In this document: piece after piece, positions 55,664 to 64,000 of the stretch
Layout: each line of letters opens with the position of its first letter
How positions within the stretch are numbered: position 1 is the stretch's first letter
NCBI GenBank assembly: GCA_022448525.1
Contig: JAKVCX010000001.1
Coordinates: 124,001-188,000 of the forward strand
DNA length: 64,000 nt
Direction: 5' to 3'
Origin: Tenacibaculum sp.
GTDB lineage: Bacteria; Bacteroidota; Bacteroidia; Flavobacteriales; Flavobacteriaceae
Notes under the pieces: model-generated
What the model was told of the DNA's origin: nothing
Database searches by the model: none
Seen by the model: the letters and a program-made list of their open reading frames with translations, nothing else
Translations under genes and position numbers: made by a program

Positions 55664-56383
55664 ATGAATATAAGTTTTGATCTTGATGGAACATTAATAC
55701 CTTACGATGAGGAATTCGAAACCGAAAAAAGAGGTTTTATTGGAAGATTTTTAGGTATAGAAAAAATAAGAAAAGGATCTAGAGATTTAATACTTACTCT
55801 TCAAAACAAAGGACATTCAATCAATATCTACACCACGTCATTTAGAAGTAAACATCAAATTAGAAAAACCTTTAAGTATTATGGTATTAAAGTTGATAAA
55901 ATTATCAACCAAAAAGATAACATTTCTGTTTTAAGAAATGAAAACTGTAGTGCTTCTAAATACCCACCTGCTTTTAATTTCGATTTACACATTGATGATT
56001 TACCAGGTGTTGGTTTGGAAAGTAAAAACTTACATTTTGAGGCAATCATAATTAAACCTTCTGAAGCCAACTGGGGAAAGTTAGTAATTCAAAAAGTCAT
56101 TGAATTAGAAAACTTATACTTTGAATCTACACATTTTAAAAGAATGAAAATGATGGAGCAATTCTTCAAAGAAAAATCGCAAACCAATCATCTTTACACA
56201 CCCCAATATGAAACTTCAAAGTCCATTAATTTAATATTTGAAAACACGAATAATTTTACACCCGAAATTATCAATAGTATTGAAAATCAATTATCAAAAG
56301 TAAAAAGCAAGAAGCATTTTGGAGGCTCTCAATGGTATGATTATGAACTTCATGTTCTGAGTTTCGTTAAACATAAATCATAA
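55664..56383 (+). CDS. HAD-like phosphatase with an extra C-terminal segment
   Basis: A 239-aa protein with the HAD motif I FDLDGTLIPYD (Asp6 and Asp8), a motif II-like segment INIYTTSF and motif IV-like DLHIDDLPGVG. The N-terminal 150 residues thus form a HAD fold of the small cap-less type. The last 80 residues (VNKSINLIFENTNNFTPEIINSIENQL...-like region) look like a separate small domain. Substrate unknown. Confidence 0.72.
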   Translation: MNISFDLDGTLIPYDEEFETEKRGFIGRFLGIEKIRKGSRDLILTLQNKGHSINIYTTSFRSKHQIRKTFKYYGIKVDKIINQKDNISVLRNENCSASKYPPAFNFDLHIDDLPGVGLESKNLHFEAIIIKPSEANWGKLVIQKVIELENLYFESTHFKRMKMMEQFFKEKSQTNHLYTPQYETSKSINLIFENTNNFTPEIINSIENQLSKVKSKKHFGGSQWYDYELHVLSFVKHKS

Positions 56384-56526
56384 AAATAGACTATACCACT
56401 TCTTACAATATAAAACCTGCATTACCGAAATCGGTTAAAATACAGAGTTCTATAAGTCAAATCTGTCAAATTATACAATTATCCCAACAAATTTTAACAA
56501 AATCAAACCATTAAACAATTTTGGAC

Positions 56527-56534
56527 TAATTTTG
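56527..56534 (+). promoter_or_regulatory. -7 box TAATTTTG of the OmpA-like gene
   Basis: An exact TAnnTTTG match, about 98 bases before the ATG at 56632; no clear -33 TTG. Confidence 0.45.
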
Positions 56535-56547
56535 GCGTTTTATTTTT

Positions 56548-56571
56548 TGAATTGAATGGGGCTTCAATTCA
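56548..56571 (+). promoter_or_regulatory. Hairpin in the 5' leader of the OmpA-like gene
   Basis: TGAATTGAA / TTCAATTCA, a perfect 9-bp stem with a TGGGGC loop, a few bases after the predicted transcription start. A second, weaker stem (GAGGTC / GACTC) precedes the ATG. Confidence 0.45.
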
Positions 56572-56631
56572 TTAAGTAATACCGAATAAATTATGTAAGT
56601 CTGAGGTCGTTGATCTTTGACTCGGGGAAAA

Positions 56632-58503
56632 ATGAAGAATAAACTTTTACTACTAGCATTTGCTATTTCTTTAATAGCAAACGCACAACAATATACCTAC
56701 GGTATTTATTTTCCTGATGGGGACAGAGAAAATAAATGTAATACGTTCACTAAGGTTTTTAAACAAAAACCAAACTACGTGCGTTTTGGTGTTCGCTTAG
56801 AAGACAACAAATTATATTTTGAAGTAAATAATAGAAACTGGTATAATGCTTTGTTTAAAGAACAAGGTGATGGAATTGCAGTTGATATTGTTCGTAGGAG
56901 TAGATATTCTTGTGATAAAGAAGTAAAACCTTCACAAATAAGAGGTGTTCTTTTACCTCCTGTTTATGGAATTAATAAACCAGGAAAATTAAAAAGCGTA
57001 AGCAGAAATAGATACAGAGTTTACATTGGTAAAGTACCTCCTAACTTACAAAAAGAAGAAATTGAATTTAATCTTCTGTTTCTTCATAATAAAGCTTTTT
57101 GTAAATACTACACTATTTATAACCTAGAGAAATATCCACGAGGATTATTAGATATGGGTGTGTATTTAGATGATATAACATACAAAAACAAAAGAATCAC
57201 TTCGAACAAAAATCATATTGTAACAAAGTATAAGAAATTAACGTTTTCAATTCCTTTTGAAAAAGATAAATCGGAATACAAACCTGAAGACATTAAACCT
57301 TTATACGATTCTTTAAAGCTTACAGATTACAACATTAAAAAAATCAACATTAATGCTTATGCATCAGTTGAAGGAAGTACCCAAAGAAATTTCCAATTAC
57401 AAAATCAACGTGCTAGAAGTATTGCAGGTTCCCTACAATCATTTCAAGAGCCTAGCATAATTACTAAAATTTCAACATCGGAAAACTGGGTTGAGTTTTT
57501 CAATGATATTAAGAAAACGAAACATAAAAAATTAGTAAAGCTTCCAAAGAAAAATGTGAAAGCAAAACTAATAAATGAATATGCCGCCAACTTAGAACCG
57601 GTTTTAAGAAATCACAGAAAAGCAGTTGTTGTTTTATCTCTTGAGAAAAAGGATGAATTCAAGAAATTGCATGTTGATCAATTAGTAACACTTTTCAATA
57701 AAGCTGTTCGCGCTGATAAACTAGAAGAAGCTTGTGCCATTCAAAATTCAATTTTAGATCGACTTCGTGATAAATTCAAACCACAGGTTTTGAAAAACAT
57801 GAAAATTCCTAAGAGTAAGAAGTATTTACGATTACTTACTAAGAATTGTATTTTCAAATATTTTGTTGACTTAAAACAAACTTTGAATGTTGAAAAAGAA
57901 CTTTTACAACTAGAAAAACTTGAACCAAATGATAAACGCTTAAAATATAATTTAGCCGTTTTAAAATTTATTATTTGGAAACATCGTGCTCGTGAGATAA
58001 ATAGAGAAGAGTTTAAAAAAGAAATTATCAATCTTAAAGAATATGGAATTTCAAAAGAGCTGATAGACAAAATGATTGTGAATTATCATATTGTAAAAGC
58101 TGAAGAAGATGCAAGAAAAAACAATCATAAAGGCAAAGATTCTTCTGTTAATTATGTTTTAAAATCATATCAAAATTTAATTCTTTCTGATTTTGACTAT
58201 TTAAGTATCGCTCAGTTTTTTACTTATTACTCAAATATTTATGACGCAATTCACACAATTGAAGATAAAGTAAACAACATAACTGTTGATGAGGATTTAC
58301 TTTTCTACTATTTAAATTTAACCATTACAAAAGAGGAATTAACACAAACCGAAGAGTACAGAACTGTTATGTTAAACGCAATTAACATGAATAAAAAACG
58401 TTTTTGTAGCTTGTATAATTCAGCTTTGAAAAAAGGGGTTACCTTTCAGTTACTTGAGGATGAGTTTTTAAGAGCTACTTACTGCGAAAATTGTAGTAAA
58501 TAG
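56632..58503 (+). CDS. Exported protein with internal OmpA-like domain
   Basis: The ORF track starts at a TTG (56617); ATG 56632 gives a clean signal peptide MKNKLLLLAFAISLIANA cut before Gln19 (623 aa). After a beta-rich N-terminal domain of about 190 residues comes an OmpA-like peptidoglycan-binding segment (FSIPFEKDKSEYKPEDIKPLYDSL ... INAYASVEGSTQRNFQLQNQRARSI), placed in the middle rather than at the end. The C-terminal half is helical and TPR-like. Probably an envelope scaffold; no family name assigned. Confidence 0.75.
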   Translation: MKNKLLLLAFAISLIANAQQYTYGIYFPDGDRENKCNTFTKVFKQKPNYVRFGVRLEDNKLYFEVNNRNWYNALFKEQGDGIAVDIVRRSRYSCDKEVKPSQIRGVLLPPVYGINKPGKLKSVSRNRYRVYIGKVPPNLQKEEIEFNLLFLHNKAFCKYYTIYNLEKYPRGLLDMGVYLDDITYKNKRITSNKNHIVTKYKKLTFSIPFEKDKSEYKPEDIKPLYDSLKLTDYNIKKININAYASVEGSTQRNFQLQNQRARSIAGSLQSFQEPSIITKISTSENWVEFFNDIKKTKHKKLVKLPKKNVKAKLINEYAANLEPVLRNHRKAVVVLSLEKKDEFKKLHVDQLVTLFNKAVRADKLEEACAIQNSILDRLRDKFKPQVLKNMKIPKSKKYLRLLTKNCIFKYFVDLKQTLNVEKELLQLEKLEPNDKRLKYNLAVLKFIIWKHRAREINREEFKKEIINLKEYGISKELIDKMIVNYHIVKAEEDARKNNHKGKDSSVNYVLKSYQNLILSDFDYLSIAQFFTYYSNIYDAIHTIEDKVNNITVDEDLLFYYLNLTITKEELTQTEEYRTVMLNAINMNKKRFCSLYNSALKKGVTFQLLEDEFLRATYCENCSK

Positions 58504-58505
58504 TA

Positions 58506-59531
58506 TTACTTAAAATTTGTAATGAATTCTTTTATCGAAGAATCGAAGTCGTTTTGATTTGATAAAAATGAATTGTGTATTTCAATGTAAAATAAACTTT
58601 CAATTTTACCTTTTAAACGAACAAAGTCTTTTTCAGTAGTTAAAACAATTTTATTTTTTGATTTGAGGCTTTTACGAGCAGCTTCTATTTTAGAAAGATC
58701 TTGTTCTGAAAAATGGTGATGATCTGGAAACTGCAAATGTGTAAAACTCAACTCTCTTTCTTTTAAATATTTTAACAGACTTGTTGGTTTAGCAATTCCG
58801 GTAACTAAAATAAATTCCTCATTTAAATGTGAGAGTGAAATAGTCTCCTCACCTCCTATCAAATTTTCATTGTATTCTATTTTTGAAAAAAACAATTTCT
58901 GATTTGGTAATAATTTAAGTTTTTTCTCAATCGACTTCATTTCGAAATCACTTAACTGATTTGGGCATTTTGTTACAACTACAATATCCGCTCTATTTGC
59001 TCCACTCCTACTTTCTCTTAAATTACCTGTTGGTAGCAAAAAATCTTGACAATACAAATCATCAAACTTAGTTAATAAAACATAAAAACCTGCCTTTACT
59101 TTCCTATGCTGATATGCATCGTCTAGCAAAACTAACTCTGGATTTACCAACGACATTAATTCACTTATTCCATTGGTGCGATTTGCATCTACAGCAACAT
59201 TAATCCCATCAAATTTCGAAAAAAACTGTAAAGGTTCATCTCCTACATCTTCAGCTGAATGACTTTTATTAAGCAATTGAAAGCCTTCCGTTTTGCGTTT
59301 ATAACCTCTACTCAAAACAGCAACTTTATATTCAGACCTTAATAATCTGATCAAATATTCAATCTGTGGAGTTTTCCCTGTTCCACCCACTGTTAAATTT
59401 CCAACAGCAATTACAGGAATATTAAAGGATGTTGATTTTAAAACATTTAAATCAAATAAAATATTACGCACTTTTGTAATTACGTCATAAATAATTGCAA
59501 AAGGAAATAATAAAAAGCGGAGTAATTTCAT
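58506..59531 (-). CDS. lpxK: Tetraacyldisaccharide 4'-kinase
   Basis: A 341-aa inner-membrane-associated kinase adding the 4'-phosphate in lipid A synthesis. The N-terminal helix (LLRFLLFPFAIIYDVI) and P-loop VGNLTVGGTGKTPQ (about 43-56) are typical, with ALLSRGY-like AVLSRGYKRKT, DDAYQHRKV and TTEKDFVRL. The last gene before a convergent stop 2 bp from the OmpA-like gene. Confidence 0.95.
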   Translation of the reverse strand: MKLLRFLLFPFAIIYDVITKVRNILFDLNVLKSTSFNIPVIAVGNLTVGGTGKTPQIEYLIRLLRSEYKVAVLSRGYKRKTEGFQLLNKSHSAEDVGDEPLQFFSKFDGINVAVDANRTNGISELMSLVNPELVLLDDAYQHRKVKAGFYVLLTKFDDLYCQDFLLPTGNLRESRSGANRADIVVVTKCPNQLSDFEMKSIEKKLKLLPNQKLFFSKIEYNENLIGGEETISLSHLNEEFILVTGIAKPTSLLKYLKERELSFTHLQFPDHHHFSEQDLSKIEAARKSLKSKNKIVLTTEKDFVRLKGKIESLFYIEIHNSFLSNQNDFDSSIKEFITNFK

Positions 59532-59703
59532 CTATTTGATTTTTTTAACATCTGAATATTCAAGATACTTCTACAATATTCGGTAACACACATAAACATC
59601 TATTATCAGTTCAATAAAATCCTGAAATAAAAAAATTCATATTAATTTCTTCAGAACGAAAATACATTAAAAATCTTAACTTTGAAGTTGATAAAATTAG
59701 ACA

Positions 59704-60798
59704 ATGATAATTAGAGAAATAACAAATTATATAGAAGAAATTGCTCCACTTTCATTTGCTGAAGATTTCGATAATGTAGGATTACTAGTAGGAAATTATA
59801 ATACAGAAGTAACAGGAGTATTAGTTACTTTAGACACATTAGAAGAAACTGTTGAGGAAGCAATTGCCAATAACTGTAACTTAATTGTGAGTTTTCATCC
59901 CATAATTTTTGGAGGTTTAAAAAAGTTAAATGGGAACAATTATGTAGAAAGAGTTGTTTTAAAAGCAATTAAAAATGATATTGCTATTTATGCGACACAC
60001 ACGGCTTTAGACAATTCAAAAGTTGGTGTTTCAGCAAAAATGTGTGAAGTTTTGAATCTTCAAAACAATAAAATATTAATTCCTAAAAAAGGAATAATTA
60101 AAAAACTTACAACCTATGTTCCTTACGGTGATGCCGATTATTTGAGAAACAAACTTTTCGAAGCTGGAGCAGGATCTATCGGTAATTATGACAACTGTTC
60201 TTTCAATGTAGAAGGTAAAGGAAGTTATAGAGGAAACGAACATTCTAATCCAACTGTTGGAAAGAAAGGTGAACTACAATATGAAGAAGAAACTTGTATT
60301 ACAGTCACATTTGAAAGCTACCTTGAAAGTAAAATTTTAAGTACACTTTTCAAATACCATCAATATGAAGAAGTTGCTTATGAGGTAATCACTTTAAACA
60401 ACAAACATCAAAATGTTGGTATGGGAATGATTGGTGAGTTAGAAAACCCTATGAATGAAAATGAATTCTTACAGTTTGTAAAATCTACCTTTAAAACAGA
60501 CTGTGTTCGCCATTCAAAACTACTAGGGAAAACAATCAAAAAAGTAGCAGTATTAGGAGGTGCAGGAAGTTTTGCTATTTCAAATGCCATACGAGAAAAA
60601 GCGGATGCATATATTAGTGCCGACTTTAAATATCATGAATTTTTTAAGGCTGAAAATCGCATTTTATTGACCGATGTTGGACATTATGAAAGTGAACAGT
60701 TTACAAAAAACCTTTTAGTTGACTATCTTACAAAAAAATTCACTAATTTTGCGATTCGTTTAAGCGAAAAGAGTACAAATCCAATACATTATATTTAA
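59704..60798 (+). CDS. Nif3-like dinuclear metal-centre protein (YqfO type)
   Basis: A 364-aa member of the NIF3/YqfO family. The two metal-binding halves are visible: SFHPIIFGG and THTALDN at the N-terminal side, and DVGHYESEQF near the C-terminus. Between them (about 130-230) lies the extra PII-like insert of the long form. Family members have been linked to GTP-cyclohydrolase-like activity in one case, but the general function is unknown. Followed 6 bp later by the coiled-coil gene. Confidence 0.92.
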   Translation: MIIREITNYIEEIAPLSFAEDFDNVGLLVGNYNTEVTGVLVTLDTLEETVEEAIANNCNLIVSFHPIIFGGLKKLNGNNYVERVVLKAIKNDIAIYATHTALDNSKVGVSAKMCEVLNLQNNKILIPKKGIIKKLTTYVPYGDADYLRNKLFEAGAGSIGNYDNCSFNVEGKGSYRGNEHSNPTVGKKGELQYEEETCITVTFESYLESKILSTLFKYHQYEEVAYEVITLNNKHQNVGMGMIGELENPMNENEFLQFVKSTFKTDCVRHSKLLGKTIKKVAVLGGAGSFAISNAIREKADAYISADFKYHEFFKAENRILLTDVGHYESEQFTKNLLVDYLTKKFTNFAIRLSEKSTNPIHYI

Positions 60799-60804
60799 TA
60801 GACA

Positions 60805-61575
60805 ATGGCAAAAAAAGAAGTAACGGTAGAACAAAAATTAAGAGCGCTATACGACTTACAATTAATTGACTCTAGAATTGATGAAATTAGAAGCGTTCGT
60901 GGTGAATTACCTTTAGAAGTAGAAGATTTAGAAGATGACGTTGCCGGATTAAATACAAGACTATCGAACTTAGCTCAAGATATTGACAATTTAAATACTG
61001 ACATCAGTAATAAAAAATTAGCAATTGAAGAATCAAAAAATTTAATTAAGAAGTATACTGAGCAACAAAAAAATGTACGTAACAATCGTGAGTTCGATTC
61101 TTTAACTAAAGAAGTTGAATATCAAGAATTAGAAATTCAATTAGCAGAAAAAAGAATCAAAGAATTTAAAGCTAAGATTTCTCAAAAGAAACAAGTTGTA
61201 GATTCAACGAAAGAAAAATTAGCTTTACAAGAAGGACACTTAAACGCTAAGAAGTCTGAATTAGATGCAATCCTTAAGGAAACTGAGAAAGAAGAACAGT
61301 TATTAATTCAGAAATCTGAAGAGTTTTCTAACTCAATTGATAAACACTTATTAAATGCATATAAAAGAATCCGTAACAAAGTTAAAAACGGATTAGCTGT
61401 TGTATCTATCGAGCGTGGAGCTGCTGGAGGATCTTTCTTTACAATCCCACCACAGGTTCAATTAGAAATTGCGAACAGAAAGAAAATTACTATTGACGAG
61501 CACAGTGGACGTATTTTAGTTGATGCTGCTCTTGCTGCGGAAGAGAAAGAAAAAATTGACAACTTAATCTCATAA
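60805..61575 (+). CDS. C4-zinc-ribbon-family coiled-coil protein with the zinc ribbon lost
   Basis: A 256-aa protein. A long helical coiled coil (about 10-190, VEQKLRALYDLQLIDSRIDEI...) precedes a short domain ERGAAGGSFFTIPPQVQLEIANRKKITIDEHSGRILVD. This matches the C4-type zinc-ribbon (zf-RING_7) family, where the C-terminal part normally has CxxC...CPxCGRIL. Here all four Cys are missing, with the framework (IPPQ, SGRIL) kept. It is usually paired with Nif3-like genes, as here. Function unknown. Confidence 0.85.
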   Translation: MAKKEVTVEQKLRALYDLQLIDSRIDEIRSVRGELPLEVEDLEDDVAGLNTRLSNLAQDIDNLNTDISNKKLAIEESKNLIKKYTEQQKNVRNNREFDSLTKEVEYQELEIQLAEKRIKEFKAKISQKKQVVDSTKEKLALQEGHLNAKKSELDAILKETEKEEQLLIQKSEEFSNSIDKHLLNAYKRIRNKVKNGLAVVSIERGAAGGSFFTIPPQVQLEIANRKKITIDEHSGRILVDAALAAEEKEKIDNLIS

Positions 61576-61596
61576 TTCGAGATTCAACATATTTTC

Positions 61597-61624
61597 AAAG
61601 CGACTTTTTAAGTCGCTTTTTTTA
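61597..61624 (+). terminator. Terminator after the coiled-coil gene
   Basis: AAAGCGACTT / AAGTCGCTTT with a TTT loop and a T run. Confidence 0.85.
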
Positions 61625-61755
61625 TTTACAACACTTTCCTTAATTCACTTATACCTTAATATTTCACAGTTATGGCTTAATCTTTAAAACGGTTTTAATA
61701 AGTCAGTAATTTAACCTTACTAAAACTTACTTACTAACCTAAATTAAAGTAAATC

Positions 61756-64000
61756 ATGAAAACTGAATATGATATTATTATCATTGGTGGTGGTGCCATG
61801 GGATTAGCAACTGCCGCAGAACTAGCGAATACCAAAAAGAACGTACTTGTTTTAGAGCAATTTGGATTTTTTAACGATAAAGGAAGTTCTGCAGGACTTT
61901 CTCGACAATTCAGAGTTCAATATGCACAGGAATATATGTCAGAACTTGCTTTAGAATCTATACCTTATTGGGAAAAACTTCAAAAAACAACTGACGAACA
62001 ACTTATTGATAAAGTAGGCTCATTATGGTTTGGAGATCCAAACATTAGTTCACAAGAAGGAGGAATTCAAGCTGCAATGGATGTTATGGACAAACTTCAT
62101 ATTCCATACACTCCACTTGATGCTAAACAAATTGAAGCTCAATATCCGTTTAAAGACTTACCAGAAGATTATAATGGATTCTTTCAAAAAGATGGTGGTA
62201 TTATTGATTTAAAAGCCACTTTAAAAGCTTTATTTAATATTGCAAATGATGCTGGAAATATAGATTTATTAGAGTTCACTCCTGTTACGAATATTCAATC
62301 ATTAAACACAGGAATCATCAATGTAGAAACTTCTGAACAACTTTACACGACAGAAAAATTAGTTATAACTCCAGGAGCATTTGTAAACGATATTCTAAAA
62401 CACTTTGGATTATCTGTAAATGTTGATATCTGGGAAATGTCTTCTGCCTATTATAAGAAAACAGAAGATATTACTTTACCAACTTGGTTTGTTTTCCAAG
62501 AACCTCAGAACACTAGTTTATTCTATGGTTTCCCGGAGGAGAACTGGGCAAATCCAGGATATCTTCGCGTGGCTCCAGATATTCCAGATCGTATACTAAA
62601 AGATCCGTCGGATAGAACTGGAATTCCTAGTGAAGAAAGTTTGGCTTTTAACTCTGCTTGGGTTCAAGATCATATGGTTGGTTTAGATAATACACCCGAA
62701 TTTACTTCTACGTGTTTAATTACATTGAACAATAACAATAAGGAATTAATGTTAGACACACTTCCTAATTGGGTTCACAATCATAAAAATATTATTGTTT
62801 ACACTGGAGGTTGGGCCGCTAAGTTTATTCCATTATTAGGAAAAATACTTTCTGATTTAGCAGTAAAAGGAAAGACTAAATTTGATATTTCTCACTTCAA
62901 AATTCAATGGCCAGTTGTTCGAGGTGAAATTAGCAATCGTTTTGTGACTAAAGAAGCTAAAAAACAGCAATTAGATGTCGCTATTATTGGTGCTGGTGCT
63001 TCGGGACTATATTCTGGATATAGGCTTTTAAACGGGACAAACAAGCAAAAGAATAAACTTAACTTAGATGTTGCCATATTTGAAATGAGTGATCGTATTG
63101 GAGGAAGATTAGAATCTGTAAAACTTCCAGGTATGAACGTTGTAGGAGAACTTGGAGGAATGCGTTATATGACAGAGCAAAAAATTGTAACTGCTTTAAT
63201 TGAAGATGTATTCTCAACTCAATATGGATTAAACCCAATCGACTTTCCAATGGGTGATGCGAATCATCATTTATATTATTTAAGAAAACAACGCTTCTTT
63301 GCTAATAGATTTTCTCAATCTCAAATAACTGGAGAGAAATTTAAGACTAGATATTTTGTTGAAGAACGATTTGATGGAATGAGTTCTGATGATATTTTCA
63401 CCGAAATTATTAGTGAAGTTTTAGAAGCTGATGGATATTCTTTAAAACAAATACAAGAAAACCCGAATCCAAGAGAAGAATGGAATCGAGTTAAACAAGA
63501 CTTAGTATATCAATTTGATGGACCTTATAAAGGAATTAAAGTTTATAAAATTGGATTCTGGAACTTATTAAAAGATCGATCTTCTCAGGAATGTTATGAA
63601 TTTTTAGCTCAGGCTGGAGGATACTATTCAAACACAATTAATTGGAATGCTGCAGAAGCTTTTCCTTATATGGTAGGAGATTTCGCAAGTGATTCTGTAA
63701 AATATAAAACAATAGAAGGTGGATATGATCAAATATTGACTTGTTTAGGAGATGACTTTATTCAACAAGGAGGTACAATTTATACAAGGAATAAACTTAA
63801 AACCTTCAGAAGAAATAAAGACAAATCAAGTGAATATAAATACATTCTAACTTTTTATAATTTAAACAAAGAAGAATATTATGAAGTAGAAGCTAAAGAC
63901 ATAATTTTAGGAATGCCTAAACGATCTTTAGAATTACTTGATCAAGATAACTTCTTCTTTAATCCAGAAAAAAATCATAAACTACATAACAACTTAAATT
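61756..64000 (+). CDS. Fused flavoenzyme: sarcosine-oxidase-like plus L-amino-acid-oxidase-like, cut by window edge
   Basis: ATG 61756 opens a frame that stays open for 748 codons to the window end; I checked the frame at many line boundaries and found no stop. Residues about 5-395 are a DAO-family oxidase like monomeric sarcosine/N-methyltryptophan oxidase: GGGAMGLATAAEL, GLSRQFRVQYAQEY, Cys320 (TSTCLITL) where MSOX has its covalent-flavin Cys315, and Lys356 (GGWAAKF). After a short linker, about residue 406 begins a second FAD domain, LDVAIIGAGASGLYSGYRL, then GGRLESV and ELGGMRYM, as in L-amino-acid/monoamine oxidases. Both would give hydrogen peroxide. The C-terminus lies outside the window. 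Confidence 0.88.
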   Translation, partial: MKTEYDIIIIGGGAMGLATAAELANTKKNVLVLEQFGFFNDKGSSAGLSRQFRVQYAQEYMSELALESIPYWEKLQKTTDEQLIDKVGSLWFGDPNISSQEGGIQAAMDVMDKLHIPYTPLDAKQIEAQYPFKDLPEDYNGFFQKDGGIIDLKATLKALFNIANDAGNIDLLEFTPVTNIQSLNTGIINVETSEQLYTTEKLVITPGAFVNDILKHFGLSVNVDIWEMSSAYYKKTEDITLPTWFVFQEPQNTSLFYGFPEENWANPGYLRVAPDIPDRILKDPSDRTGIPSEESLAFNSAWVQDHMVGLDNTPEFTSTCLITLNNNNKELMLDTLPNWVHNHKNIIVYTGGWAAKFIPLLGKILSDLAVKGKTKFDISHFKIQWPVVRGEISNRFVTKEAKKQQLDVAIIGAGASGLYSGYRLLNGTNKQKNKLNLDVAIFEMSDRIGGRLESVKLPGMNVVGELGGMRYMTEQKIVTALIEDVFSTQYGLNPIDFPMGDANHHLYYLRKQRFFANRFSQSQITGEKFKTRYFVEERFDGMSSDDIFTEIISEVLEADGYSLKQIQENPNPREEWNRVKQDLVYQFDGPYKGIKVYKIGFWNLLKDRSSQECYEFLAQAGGYYSNTINWNAAEAFPYMVGDFASDSVKYKTIEGGYDQILTCLGDDFIQQGGTIYTRNKLKTFRRNKDKSSEYKYILTFYNLNKEEYYEVEAKDIILGMPKRSLELLDQDNFFFNPEKNHKLHNNLN

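Noticed and set aside
62030-62212. 60-aa ORF and the 63059-63250 minus ORF
   Set aside because: Both are shadows inside the fused flavoenzyme gene, whose own frame is missing from the track only because it runs off the window.

Overview
The window is an AT-rich chromosomal segment of a marine-type member of the Bacteroidota, most likely family Flavobacteriaceae. I infer this from TAnnTTTG-type promoter boxes (the known Bacteroidetes -7 element), signal peptides that nearly all place Gln at the mature +1 position, a single-chain glycine dehydrogenase, long-form isocitrate lyase, a menaquinone pathway, type B ribosomal protein L31, DUF2853 and Bacteroidetes-style LptD and MCE proteins. The genus cannot be fixed from sequence reading alone; Tenacibaculum/Polaribacter/Kordia-like is a guess. 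I found no tRNA, rRNA, insertion sequence, prophage or CRISPR array. Most of it is core genome with short accessory patches.

Layout. 1-6.1 kb: a truncated coiled-coil gene, then the glyoxylate shunt (aceB-aceA, minus strand), divergent from an ScfR/RamB-like regulator across a region with a perfect 14-bp palindrome. 6.1-8.6 kb: acyl-CoA carboxylase beta chain and a YebC-family regulator. 8.6-10.1 kb: a small-peptide patch with a bacteriocin-type leader ORF interrupted by an in-frame TGA, a 47-codon ORF, three small terminators and a secreted protein. 10.2-12.2 kb: a von Willebrand A protein with a TonB-plug-like domain. 13.0-23.6 kb: a long minus-strand run. It starts with amiC and an MCE protein, continues with a two-gene membrane iron-sulfur module resembling the ETF-to-menaquinone (EtfD/HdrBC-like) oxidoreductase, and ends with menA, menC and menE interleaved with MBL-fold, SRPBCC and CPBP genes. 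This places quinone synthesis next to a probable quinone-reducing complex. 23.7-26.8 kb: lptD and ridA. 26.9-30.7 kb: gap-pfkA and a sodium:solute symporter.

30.7-37.4 kb: a TPR protein, DUF2853, L-serine dehydratase, YaaA, two tandem exported paralogues of a family I do not recognise, and a UbiA-like membrane protein that lacks the first Asp motif. 37.5-43.1 kb: gcvP, a 582-bp intergenic region with nested inverted repeats, an outer-membrane barrel, a small conserved-looking protein and an rRNA-methyltransferase-like protein. 43.1-50.3 kb: an FMN glutamate-synthase-family protein, rpmE2 with a clear promoter and leader, a lipoprotein glutaminyl cyclase, a beta-helix lipoprotein, a membrane protein and an amidohydrolase. 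50.4-56.4 kb: a plus-strand run (DUF898, SDR, unknown, SprT-like, manC) followed by three small poorly known genes. 56.6-64 kb: an OmpA-like exported protein with a structured 5' leader, lpxK, a Nif3-like protein, a zinc-ribbon-family protein that has lost its cysteines, and a very long gene running off the end that fuses a sarcosine/N-methyl-amino-acid-oxidase-like flavoprotein to an L-amino-acid-oxidase-like flavoprotein.

The observations I rate highest are the double flavoenzyme fusion, the peptide patch with the in-frame TGA, the palindromic aceBA control region, and the nested inverted-repeat element after gcvP. All functions are inferred from motifs by eye; no database search was run.
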